Of a stretch of DNA of 38,904 bases, positions 1-7,805 are shown one piece after another (position 1 is the stretch's first letter; each line of letters opens with the position of its first letter). A program made the position numbers and the translations under genes. The notes beneath the pieces were generated by a model. It did no database searches. It was not told the DNA's origin and was given only the letters and a program-made list of their open reading frames with translations. This DNA comes from Pseudomonadota bacterium (GTDB taxonomy: Bacteria > Pseudomonadota > Alphaproteobacteria > Caulobacterales > Caulobacteraceae). The DNA is taken from NCBI GenBank assembly GCA_021808285.1, contig JAKBBV010000024.1, positions 1-38,904 of the forward strand, read 5' to 3'.

Positions 1-1
1 G

Positions 2-985
2 GCGCAGGGCTGGCGCGCCCAGGCCGCCTATCTGAGCCTTTCGGGTCAGGTGGCGCAGGCCGCGGCGGCGATCGCCGATCTGAACGCCCGGGTCGCGGCC
101 CTCCACGCGGTCATGCGCGACGACGAGACCGACATCGGCATCGTCAATGCGGCGGAAAGGGCGGGCGGCGACGCCCGCTCCCACCTTCTCACCGGCCGGG
201 CCAAGCTCGCCCGCGACACCGCCGCCCTGGCGCCGCTGGAGGCCGAGCTGGCCGCCGAGCGCCACGCCCTGGCCCGCCTGGTGGGGCGCAGCCCGGACGC
301 CTGGACCGGCCCTGACTTCTCCCTCGACAGCTTCGCGCCGCCGGCGACCCTGAACCTCGCCGTGCCCTCCGAACTGGTGCGCCGGCGCCCGGACATCCAG
401 GCGGCCGAGGCCGACCTGCACGCCGCCACGGCCCAGATCGGCGTGGCGACCGCCAATCTCTATCCCGACGTCAGGCTCGTCGCCGGCATCACCCAGGAGG
501 CGTTGACGCCGCAGAACCTGCCGGAGTTCCCCGCCACCGCCTATAATTTCGGCCCGCAATTCAGCCTGCCGATCTTCGACGGCGGGACCCTGCGCGCGAA
601 GCGTCGGGCGGCGGTGGAGGCGGCCCGGGCGGCGGAGGCCCGCTATCGCGCCACGGTGGTCCAGGCCCTCACCCAGGTGGCGGACGCCCTGAGCGCTCTG
701 GCCGAGGACGATCGCCGGGTCGGCCAGCTCGACCAGGCCCAGCGCCTGGCCGACGCCTCGCTCGCCGACACGCGCAACGCCTATCGCCTGGGCGGCGCGC
801 CCTATGCGGATCTGGTGAACGCGCAGGACAATCTGGACGCCTCGCGGCGGGATCTGGTGGCCGCGCAAGGCCAGCGTCTGGCCGACATCGTCACCCTCCT
901 GGCCGCCGCCGCGGGGGACTGGCGCGAGGCCCCCGGGAACCCTCCCGCCGGGAACGGCGTTCCCAGATCAGGCGACGGCCGCTGA
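2..985 (+). CDS. NodT/OprM-family outer-membrane efflux protein, 5' end missing
   Basis: C-terminal part of an outer-membrane factor of an RND-type tripartite efflux pump, which forms the trimeric channel from periplasm to exterior. The reading frame is open from base 2 and continues off the window; the GTG at position 50 is internal, because in-frame sequence before it (AQGWRAQAAYLSLSGQ) fits the family. Family hallmarks seen: PSELVRRRPDI followed by AEADLHAATAQIGVATANLYP, then GPQFSLPIFDGG, then the long helical repeat ending in YRLGGAPYADLVNAQ. Roughly the last two thirds of a ~480-aa protein is present. The matching membrane-fusion and RND pump genes would be expected upstream, outside the window. 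The tail after the last helix is Gly/Pro/Arg-rich and poorly conserved in the family. Family call is firm; substrate is unknown. Confidence 0.88.
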   Translation, partial: AQGWRAQAAYLSLSGQVAQAAAAIADLNARVAALHAVMRDDETDIGIVNAAERAGGDARSHLLTGRAKLARDTAALAPLEAELAAERHALARLVGRSPDAWTGPDFSLDSFAPPATLNLAVPSELVRRRPDIQAAEADLHAATAQIGVATANLYPDVRLVAGITQEALTPQNLPEFPATAYNFGPQFSLPIFDGGTLRAKRRAAVEAARAAEARYRATVVQALTQVADALSALAEDDRRVGQLDQAQRLADASLADTRNAYRLGGAPYADLVNAQDNLDASRRDLVAAQGQRLADIVTLLAAAAGDWREAPGNPPAGNGVPRSGDGR

Positions 986-1102
986 CCCTGGACCGGTGAG
1001 CCTCGACCTTGCGCCTTTATTGCAGCCGACCGTCGGGCGCCCTACAAACGGGCGCTCCAAACCGACCGCCCCTTCTTCGTCAATGTCTAAACGGGTGACC
1101 TG

Positions 1103-2971
1103 ATGCCGGATGGAGACGCCTCCGCCACAGCGAAATTCATTCCAGGCCTTGAGCCGGCGCCGACCCGCCACCGGGCCCTGGCGGAGTGGGTGCGCGAGAT
1201 CGCCGCCCTGACCCGGCCCGACCGGGTGCGGTGGTGCGATGGCTCGGACGCGGAATGGCGCGAACTGACCTCCCAGATGGTGGCGTCGGGGTCCCTGAAG
1301 GCGCTCAATCCGGACAAGCGCCCCAACAGCTTCTACGCCGCCTCGGACCCCAAGGACGTGGCGCGAGTCGAGAGCCGCACCTTCATCTGCTCGCACGATC
1401 CGAACGATGCGGGACCCAGCAACAACTGGCGCGAGCCGGACGGCATGAAGGCCGAACTGCGCGGCCTGTTCGAGGGCTGCATGCGCGGGCGCACCCTCTA
1501 TGTGGTGCCCTTCTGCATGGGCCCGCTCGGCTCGCCCATCAGCGCGCTCGGCGTGGAGCTGACCGACAGCCCCTATGTGGTCATCTCCATGAAGATCATG
1601 ACCCGTATGGGCAAGGCGGCCCTGGAGGCGCTCGGCGAGGACGGCTTCTTCGTGCCCGCGGTGCACAGCGTCGGCAGGCCGCTCGCGCCGGGCGAGGCGG
1701 ACGTCCCCTGGCCCTGCAACGAGACCAAATACATCTGTCACTTCCCCGAGACCCGCGAGATCTGGTCGTTCGGTTCGGGCTATGGCGGCAACGCCCTGCT
1801 GGGCAAGAAGTGCTACGCCCTGCGCATCGCCTCGGTCATGGCCAGGGACGAGGGCTGGCTGGCCGAGCACATGCTGATCCTCAAGCTGACCTCGCCGCAG
1901 GGACGCTCGCACTTCCTCGCGGCCGCCTTCCCCAGCGCCTGCGGCAAGACCAACCTCTCCATGCTTCAGCCGACCCTGCCGGGCTGGAAGGCCGAGACCG
2001 TGGGTGACGATATCTGCTGGATGCGCTTCGCCGCCGACGGCTCGCTGCGCGCGATCAACCCGGAAGCCGGGTTCTTCGGCGTGGCGCCGGGCACGGGCTA
2101 CGCCACCAACGCCAACGCCATCGCCGCGCTTGGCGCCAACTGCCTGTTCACCAACGTCGCCCTGACCGCGGATGGGGATGTCTGGTGGGAAGGCCTCACC
2201 GAGACCCCGCCCGAGGGCTTGACCGACTGGAAGGGGCGGCCCTGGAGCCCGGCCCTGGGCGAGCCCGCCGCCCACCCCAATGCCCGCTTCACCGCGCCGG
2301 CGGACCAGTGCCCCTCCATCGCCGCCGAATGGACCGACCCGGAGGGCGTGCCGATCTCCGCCATCCTGTTCGGCGGGCGCCGGGCCAGCGCCGTGCCTCT
2401 GGTCACCGAGGCGTTCGACTGGGATCACGGCGTGTTCCTGGCTTCCAACGTCGCCTCCGAGGGAACGGCGGCGGCGGAGAACAAGGTCGGCGAGCTGCGC
2501 CGCGATCCCTTCGCCATGCTGCCCTTCTGCGGCTACAATATGGGCGATTATTTCGCCCACTGGCTGAAGCTGGGCGCGGAGGCCACGACCGCGCGCCTGC
2601 CTCGCATCTTCTTCGTCAACTGGTTCCGCAAGGACGCCAGGGGGCGCTATGTCTGGCCGGGCTTCGGCGACAACAGCCGGGTGCTGAAGTGGATCGTCGA
2701 GCGGCTCGAAGGCCGCGTCGGCGCCCGCGACACCGCCATCGGGCGGCTGCCTCAGGCGGAGGATCTGGACCGCACCAATCTGAACCTGTCCGACGCCGAC
2801 CTGGATCTCCTCCTGGAGGTCGACGCCGAGGTCTGGCGCGAAGAAGCCGCCCTGATCCCGGCCGCCTATGAACGCTTCGGCGATCGGCTGCCCAGGGCGC
2901 TGTGGGCTCAGCACGAGGCTCTGGTGCAGCGCCTTGAGGCGGGCCAGGGTCGCGCCGCGGTCCGGGCCTAG
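1103..2971 (+). CDS. pckG: Phosphoenolpyruvate carboxykinase (GTP)
   Basis: Catalyses oxaloacetate + GTP to phosphoenolpyruvate + GDP + CO2, the entry step of gluconeogenesis, in the cytosol. At 622 aa it has the usual length of the GTP-type enzyme. Visible motifs: FCMGPLGSP (~137-145), HSVGRPL (~188-194), the PEPCK P-loop FPSACGKTN (276-284), the metal/nucleotide motif GDDICWM (301-307) and [10 protein letters not shown] (~324-333). These separate it from the ATP-type (pckA) family. Start ATG at 1103 is chosen because the protein begins at the expected N-terminus; no strong ribosome-binding site is visible. The 117-bp gap before it may hold its promoter. The next gene starts 13 bp after the stop, so the two may be co-transcribed. 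Confidence 0.96.
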   Translation: MPDGDASATAKFIPGLEPAPTRHRALAEWVREIAALTRPDRVRWCDGSDAEWRELTSQMVASGSLKALNPDKRPNSFYAASDPKDVARVESRTFICSHDPNDAGPSNNWREPDGMKAELRGLFEGCMRGRTLYVVPFCMGPLGSPISALGVELTDSPYVVISMKIMTRMGKAALEALGEDGFFVPAVHSVGRPLAPGEADVPWPCNETKYICHFPETREIWSFGSGYGGNALLGKKCYALRIASVMARDEGWLAEHMLILKLTSPQGRSHFLAAAFPSACGKTNLSMLQPTLPGWKAETVGDDICWMRFAADGSLRAINPEAGFFGVAPGTGYATNANAIAALGANCLFTNVALTADGDVWWEGLTETPPEGLTDWKGRPWSPALGEPAAHPNARFTAPADQCPSIAAEWTDPEGVPISAILFGGRRASAVPLVTEAFDWDHGVFLASNVASEGTAAAENKVGELRRDPFAMLPFCGYNMGDYFAHWLKLGAEATTARLPRIFFVNWFRKDARGRYVWPGFGDNSRVLKWIVERLEGRVGARDTAIGRLPQAEDLDRTNLNLSDADLDLLLEVDAEVWREEAALIPAAYERFGDRLPRALWAQHEALVQRLEAGQGRAAVRA

Positions 2972-2984
2972 GGCGCGCGCGGAT

Positions 2985-3725
2985 ATGGGGGTGGAGACGC
3001 GCCAGGAGGTGCGGGTCGCGAGCCAGTTTCGCGGTCCGCCGCAGTCGGGCAATGGCGGCTATGTCTGCGGTCTGATGGCCGGGGCGCTCGCCGGTCCGGT
3101 GACGGCGATGTTGCGCGCGCCCGTGCCGCTCGATGCGCCGCTGACCCTGGCCTCCGATGGCCAGAGCGCGCGCTTGCTGGACGAGGGCGATCGACTGATC
3201 GGCGAGGCGCGATGCGCGGCGCTGGACGCCCTGCCGCCGCCCCCGCCGCCGCCCAGCCTCGCGAAGGCCCAGGCGGCGGGACAGCGTTTCGTCGGACTTC
3301 AGCGCACCTTCCACCCCATCTGCTTCACCTGCGGCCCGGGGCTTGAGGACGGTTATGGTCTGCGGGTCTTTACCGGTCAGGTCGAGGGCGCCCCTGAGGG
3401 CGAGGTGGCCGGCGTCTGGACGCCGCACCCGGCCTTCGCGGAGGCGGACGGTCTGGTCGCCGCGGAGGTCGTCTGGGCGGCGATCGACTGTCCAGGTTCG
3501 GTGGCCTGGGTGGTTCAGGGCGGCGGCGGGGGGCTGCTGGGAACCATGACCGGGGCGGTGCTGCGCCGTCCGGCGCCTGGCGAGACGCTCATCGTCACCG
3601 CCTGGCCGGTGGAGCGCAGCGGCCGCAAGAGTCTCTCCGGCGCGGCCCTGTTCACCGCCTCGGGCGAACTTGTGGCGCACAGTCATCAGGTCTGGATCGG
3701 CCGGGCGCCGGCCAGCCCCGAATAG
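2985..3725 (+). CDS. Hotdog-fold (thioesterase-like) protein of unknown substrate
   Basis: 246-aa cytosolic protein read from the ATG at 2985, 13 bp after the PEPCK stop. The frame is open further upstream, but that part lies inside pckG and reads as shadow sequence. The N-terminal FRGPPQSGNGGYVCGLMAG and the later GVWTPHPAFAEADGLVAAEVVWAAIDCPG resemble the two halves of a double hotdog acyl-CoA thioesterase-like fold; this is pattern recognition, not an alignment. Between them sit a proline run (ALPPPPPPPSLAKA) and a cysteine-containing segment CFTCGPG. No catalytic residue can be assigned with confidence. Its position between PEPCK and a thiolase suggests a role in acyl-CoA metabolism, which is inference only. 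Confidence 0.75.
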   Translation: MGVETRQEVRVASQFRGPPQSGNGGYVCGLMAGALAGPVTAMLRAPVPLDAPLTLASDGQSARLLDEGDRLIGEARCAALDALPPPPPPPSLAKAQAAGQRFVGLQRTFHPICFTCGPGLEDGYGLRVFTGQVEGAPEGEVAGVWTPHPAFAEADGLVAAEVVWAAIDCPGSVAWVVQGGGGGLLGTMTGAVLRRPAPGETLIVTAWPVERSGRKSLSGAALFTASGELVAHSHQVWIGRAPASPE

Positions 3726-3832
3726 GCCGCGCCGTGTCCCGACCGCTCGCCGGGCGCGCCTTTGCCCTGGCGCCGGGCGAGGCCTAGCGTATAGAAGGCC
3801 CCATAAAGTCGAAGCCAGGGAGAGAAGGCCCC

Positions 3833-5005
3833 ATGCGTGAAGCTGTCATCGTGTCCTATGCCCGCACCGGACTGGCCAAGTCGGGGCGGGGCGGGTTCAA
3901 CATCACCCCGACCGTCTCCATGGCCGCGCATGCGGTGAAGCACGCCGTCGCCCGCTCGGGCCTCGAAGCCGACGCGATCGAAGACTGCTTCATGGGCAAT
4001 GTCTCGCATGGGGCCGGCAATCTCGGGCGTCAGGCGGCTCTTCTGGCGGGTCTGCCGATCACCACCTCCGGCGTGACCGTCAACCGGTTCTGTTCCTCGG
4101 GCCTGCAGACCATCGCCATGGCGGCCCGCTATGTGAAGGACGACGGCGCCAATGCGGTGGTCGCCGGCGGCGTGGAGTCGATCAGCTTTCCCGGCACGGG
4201 GGTGGGCCAGGGCAACAACGACCCCAAGCTGACCGAGATGTATCCCGACATCTTCATGCCGATGATCGATACCGCCGACATCGTCGCCAAGCGCTACGGC
4301 CTCAGCCGCGAAGCCCAGGACGAATTTTCCCTCGAGTCCCAGCGTCGCATGGCCGCCGCCCAGCAAGCCGACAAGTTCAAGGACGAGATCGTCCCCATGG
4401 CCACCAAGATGAAGGTGGTGGACAAGGCGACCAAGGCCGAGAGCATCGTCGACTACACCGTGACCCGGGACGAGTGTAACCGCCCCGACACCACTCTGGA
4501 GGGTCTGAGCTCGCTCCAGCCGGTGCGTGGAGAGGGCAATTTCATCACCGCGGGCAACGCCTCCCAGCTCTCCGACGGCGCGGCGGCGGTCGTGGTCATG
4601 GAGGCCAAGGAGGCCGAGCGCCGCGGCCTCACGCCCATGGGCGTCTTCAAGGGCTGGGCCGTGGCCGGCTGCGCCCCGGACGAGATGGGGATCGGGCCGG
4701 TGTTCGCGGTCCCTCGCTTGCTGGAGCGTCACGGGCTGAAGGTCGACGACATCGATCTGTGGGAGCTGAATGAGGCCTTCGCCAGCCAGTGCCTCTACTG
4801 CCGGGACAAGCTCGGCATCGATCCGGCCAAGTACAATGTGAATGGCGGCTCCATCGCCATCGGCCATCCCTTCGGCATGACCGGCGCGAGGCTGACGGGC
4901 CACGTCCTGCAGGAGGCCAAGCGCCGGGGCAATGTGAGGCACGCCGTGGTCACCATGTGCATCGGCGGCGGCATGGGCGGCGCCGGCCTCTTCGAGGTTC
5001 TCTGA
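3833..5005 (+). CDS. Acetyl-CoA acetyltransferase (thiolase)
   Basis: Thiolase-superfamily enzyme of 390 aa, carrying out the CoA-dependent cleavage or condensation of 3-ketoacyl-CoA in beta-oxidation or acetoacetyl-CoA metabolism. The acyl-accepting cysteine is Cys87 in [11 protein letters not shown]. The C-terminal catalytic pair is His345 in [11 protein letters not shown] and Cys376 in [24 protein letters not shown] is the conserved NEAFA box. Start ATG 3833 is preceded by AGGGAGAG at about 10 nt. The sequence is complete. Whether it is a short-chain biosynthetic thiolase (PhaA/AtoB) or a degradative 3-ketoacyl-CoA thiolase (FadA-like) cannot be decided by eye; the N-terminal [20 protein letters not shown] is closer to FadA-type annotations. 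No partner fadB is in view. Confidence 0.93.
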   Translation: MREAVIVSYARTGLAKSGRGGFNITPTVSMAAHAVKHAVARSGLEADAIEDCFMGNVSHGAGNLGRQAALLAGLPITTSGVTVNRFCSSGLQTIAMAARYVKDDGANAVVAGGVESISFPGTGVGQGNNDPKLTEMYPDIFMPMIDTADIVAKRYGLSREAQDEFSLESQRRMAAAQQADKFKDEIVPMATKMKVVDKATKAESIVDYTVTRDECNRPDTTLEGLSSLQPVRGEGNFITAGNASQLSDGAAAVVVMEAKEAERRGLTPMGVFKGWAVAGCAPDEMGIGPVFAVPRLLERHGLKVDDIDLWELNEAFASQCLYCRDKLGIDPAKYNVNGGSIAIGHPFGMTGARLTGHVLQEAKRRGNVRHAVVTMCIGGGMGGAGLFEVL

Positions 5006-5018
5006 TCGTCTCCCAGGG

Positions 5019-5040
5019 CGCCCGGGCCGTGGCCCGGGCG
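5019..5040 (+). terminator. GC-rich hairpin after the thiolase gene
   Basis: Perfect 10-bp inverted repeat, CGCCCGGGCC / GGCCCGGGCG, separated by only GT, starting 14 bases after the thiolase stop. Because of the minimal loop, the practical structure is an 8- to 9-bp stem. No T tract follows, so it is a candidate terminator or mRNA 3'-end stabiliser rather than a classical rho-independent terminator. Confidence 0.45.
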
Positions 5041-5131
5041 ACTGTCGCTGATGGCCATGGCCCCAGGCTCGCGACGCCGGTTCGGGCGCGGACGGCGGCG
5101 CGGCTGGGTTTGACTGCGGAGGCCTGGCTTC

Positions 5132-6511
5132 TTGACCGCTGACGCCCCGTCCATGCCCCGGAATCCGGCCCAGCCTTCGGACATGGCCGAGCCCGCAGAT
5201 CTGGCGAAGGCCGAAGCCGCCTACGAGCGCTTCGTCTGGGATCATCTGCCGCGCAATTTCGCCGGCCATTTCATCCACGGCGCCCTTGGCATGACCGGGT
5301 TTCGGCTGGTCAACAGCCTGACCATCATGCCCGCCTATCTGAGCCTCCTGTCAGGGGGCTCTGCCCTGTTCGTCGGCCTGGGCCAATCTCTCCAGCAACT
5401 CGGAGGGGTGGTGTCGCCGGTGGTCGGCGCGACCTTCGTCGAGCACCGCCGCAAAGTGCTGCCGGTGTCCCTGGTCATGGGCGTGCTGATGCGCGTCCAG
5501 GTTCTGATCCTGGCGCTCGCGGGCTTCTTTCTCCACGGCAGGCCCCTGCTGTTCGTGGTTCTGGGCGCGCTCTTTCTCCTTGGCCTGTTCTCCGGCGCCC
5601 AGGGCGTCGCCTTCCAGCTTCTGCTCGCCAAGGTCATCCCCATCACCCGACGCGGGGCCCTTCAGGCCGTGCGCAACATGGTCGGCGGCTCCATCGCCGC
5701 GGGGCTCGCCTGGTGGGCGGGCGACTATCTGGTTCAGCGCAACGTGTTCGGCAACGGTTACGGCGTCACCTTCCTGATCGCGTTCTTCCTGACCAGCGCC
5801 GGCCTGCTGGCTCTGGGTCTTCTGATGGTCGAGCCGTCGCCTCCCCGGGTGCGGCCACGGACCCGCCTGGCCGCGCGTCTGCGGGAGTTCCCCAGCCTGT
5901 TCGTTCAGGATCGGGGGTTCATGAACTTCATGATCGCCCAGACCCTCGCCACGGCGGGCCGGATCGGGGTTCCGTTCTATGTGCTGTTCGCCGGCCGCTC
6001 CATGTCTCTGGACGGCAAGACGGTGGGGCTGCTGTCGCTCATCTCCCTTGGGGCGGATACGTCGACGAACCTTCTCTGGGGTCTGACCGGGGACCGCTTC
6101 GGCTTCCGGTTCACCTTCATCCTGTCGCTCGCCTTCTGGATCGCCGGAACGGCGCTGTTGATGGCGGCGCCCTCACTGCCGGTCGTGCATTTGGCCGGCA
6201 TGTCCCTGGGGTCGGTGGGCTTCATCCTCCTCGCCTTCTTCGCTCTGGGCGGCGCGCAGTCGGGCTTTCTCATGAGCTCCCAGACCATGGTTCTGGAATT
6301 CGGGGCCCGGGAGGATGTTCCCATGCGGCTGGCTCTGATGGCCACCGGGCAGGGGACGATGAATGCTCTGACGCCGCTACTGGGCGGGCTCATCGCCGCG
6401 ACGCTGGGCTATGAGACCTTGTTCGGGTTTTCGGCCGTGTTGCTCGCGGTCTCGCTGTTTTTGCTGATCTTTCTGGTGGAGGAGCCCCGTTTGCGGCGAG
6501 CCGCCGCCTGA
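5132..6511 (+). CDS. MFS transporter
   Basis: 459-aa inner-membrane permease with about 12 hydrophobic segments and a cytosolic N-terminus (~45 aa, charged). The TTG at 5132 is preferred over the ATG at 5153 because GGAGG lies at 5118-5122, 9 nt before the TTG. After the second segment the sequence GLGQSLQQLGGVVSPVVGATFVEHRRKVLP takes the place of the usual MFS loop 2-3 signature (GxLaDrxGrr). LTGDRFGFRFTF in the second half is the corresponding repeat motif. No substrate-determining feature is recognisable. It stands alone between thiolase and alanine dehydrogenase, with 126 and 103 bp gaps, so context says little about its cargo. Confidence 0.85.
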   Translation: MTADAPSMPRNPAQPSDMAEPADLAKAEAAYERFVWDHLPRNFAGHFIHGALGMTGFRLVNSLTIMPAYLSLLSGGSALFVGLGQSLQQLGGVVSPVVGATFVEHRRKVLPVSLVMGVLMRVQVLILALAGFFLHGRPLLFVVLGALFLLGLFSGAQGVAFQLLLAKVIPITRRGALQAVRNMVGGSIAAGLAWWAGDYLVQRNVFGNGYGVTFLIAFFLTSAGLLALGLLMVEPSPPRVRPRTRLAARLREFPSLFVQDRGFMNFMIAQTLATAGRIGVPFYVLFAGRSMSLDGKTVGLLSLISLGADTSTNLLWGLTGDRFGFRFTFILSLAFWIAGTALLMAAPSLPVVHLAGMSLGSVGFILLAFFALGGAQSGFLMSSQTMVLEFGAREDVPMRLALMATGQGTMNALTPLLGGLIAATLGYETLFGFSAVLLAVSLFLLIFLVEEPRLRRAAA

Positions 6512-6570
6512 ACGGGGCGCCTGCCGGCCCTCGCCCGGGGATCAGTCATCGGCTATAGGGCGCGCCATTC

Positions 6571-6589
6571 GCCGACCCTCGCGGTCGGC
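6571..6589 (+). other. Hairpin in the ald leader
   Basis: Perfect 7-bp stem GCCGACC / GGTCGGC with a CTCGC loop, ending 25 bases before the ald start codon. It could be the end of the upstream MFS transcript or a leader structure of the ald mRNA; position alone does not decide. No T tract follows. Confidence 0.35.
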
Positions 6590-6614
6590 CCCTGAGATCA
6601 AGGATCTGTCGACC

Positions 6615-7703
6615 ATGCGTATCGGTGTTCCCAAGGAGATCAAGACCCTCGAGTTCCGCGTCGGCGTGACGCCTGGGGTCGCCCATCGGCTGGTCGCAGA
6701 GGGCCATCAGGTCTTTGTCGAGGCCGGGGCCGGCGCGGGAATCGGCCTGGCGGATCAGGCCTATACGGACGTGGGCGCGACCGTTCTGCCCAATGCCGAT
6801 GAGGTGTTCGAAGCGGCCGATATGATCGTCAAGGTCAAGGAGCCCCAGGCGGTGGAGATCGCCCGGCTGAAGCCGCGCCATATCCTCTTCACCTACCTCC
6901 ACCTGGCCGCCGACCCGGACCAGGCCAAGGGGCTCATGGCCTCGGGGTGCACCGCCATCGCCTATGAGACGATCACCGATCGCGCCGGGCGGCTGCCCCT
7001 GCTGGCGCCCATGAGCCAGGTGGCCGGACGAATGGCCGTGGATGTCGGGGCCTATCACCTGATGAAGCCGGCAGGCGGGCGCGGCCTCCTGCTGGGCGGC
7101 GCGCCGGGGGTGCTGCCTGCGAAGGTGCTGATCCTCGGCGGCGGCGTCGCCGGCAAGCACGCCGCGGAGATGGCCGTCGGCCATGGCGCCGATGTGACCT
7201 TGTTCGACATCTCGGCCGCGCGGCTCGAGCAGCTGGACGATCAGTTCGGCGGACGCCTCAAGACCTGCTATTCCACCCACGACCTTGTGGCAGAGGCCCT
7301 GCCTACCGCAGATCTCGTGATCGGCTGCGTTCTGATTCCCGGGGCGGCGGCCCCCAAGCTGGTGACCCGCGCCGATCTCAAGGCCATGCGCAAGGGTTCT
7401 GTCCTCGTGGATGTGGCGATCGACCAGGGCGGCTGCTTCGAGACCAGCCATCCGACCACGCACGCCGATCCGACCTTCGTGGTCGACGATGTCATCCACT
7501 ACTGCGTCGCCAACATGCCCGGCGCCGCGCCGCTGACCTCGACCTACGCCCTGAACGCCGCCACCGCGCCCTATATCTCGCGGCTCGCGGGCCATGGGGT
7601 GGAGGAGGCCTTCGCCGAGGATGGCGGTTTTGCCGCCGGCCTCAATGTGCGTTCGGGCCACATCACCCATCCCGCCGTGGCGCACGATCTGGGCCTGAAC
7701 TGA
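6615..7703 (+). CDS. ald: Alanine dehydrogenase
   Basis: NAD-dependent interconversion of L-alanine and pyruvate + ammonia, in the cytosol; links amino-acid catabolism with pyruvate and the nearby gluconeogenic PEPCK. 362 aa, close to the usual ~370. Active-site residues known for the family fall at the canonical numbers: Arg15 (TLEFRVG), Lys75 (VKVKEP) and His96 (TYLHLA). The Rossmann dinucleotide site is VLILGGGVAGKHAA. The pyruvate-binding domain motif SQVAGRMAVDVGA and the late NMPGAAPLTSTYALN are also present. ATG 6615 is preceded by AAGGA at about 10 nt. No Lrp/AldR-type regulator gene is next to it. Confidence 0.95.
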   Translation: MRIGVPKEIKTLEFRVGVTPGVAHRLVAEGHQVFVEAGAGAGIGLADQAYTDVGATVLPNADEVFEAADMIVKVKEPQAVEIARLKPRHILFTYLHLAADPDQAKGLMASGCTAIAYETITDRAGRLPLLAPMSQVAGRMAVDVGAYHLMKPAGGRGLLLGGAPGVLPAKVLILGGGVAGKHAAEMAVGHGADVTLFDISAARLEQLDDQFGGRLKTCYSTHDLVAEALPTADLVIGCVLIPGAAAPKLVTRADLKAMRKGSVLVDVAIDQGGCFETSHPTTHADPTFVVDDVIHYCVANMPGAAPLTSTYALNAATAPYISRLAGHGVEEAFAEDGGFAAGLNVRSGHITHPAVAHDLGLN

Positions 7704-7805
7704 GGTTTCCGCAGTCGGGGGCGATCTGACTGGTCTCGCCGCGCTTGCCAGCCGCCGCCGCCTGGGTTTGATGGGGGCCTGGGAAGCCTGGGCGGAGGGA
7801 TGGGC

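Noticed and set aside
968-3052. 694-aa open frame on the minus strand across pckG
   Set aside because: Antisense shadow of a well-supported gene in GC-rich DNA; composition is rich in Gly/Arg/His with no domain-like pattern.
3686-5278. 530-aa open frame on the minus strand across the thiolase
   Set aside because: Same explanation: low-complexity His/Gly/Asp sequence opposite a gene with intact catalytic motifs.
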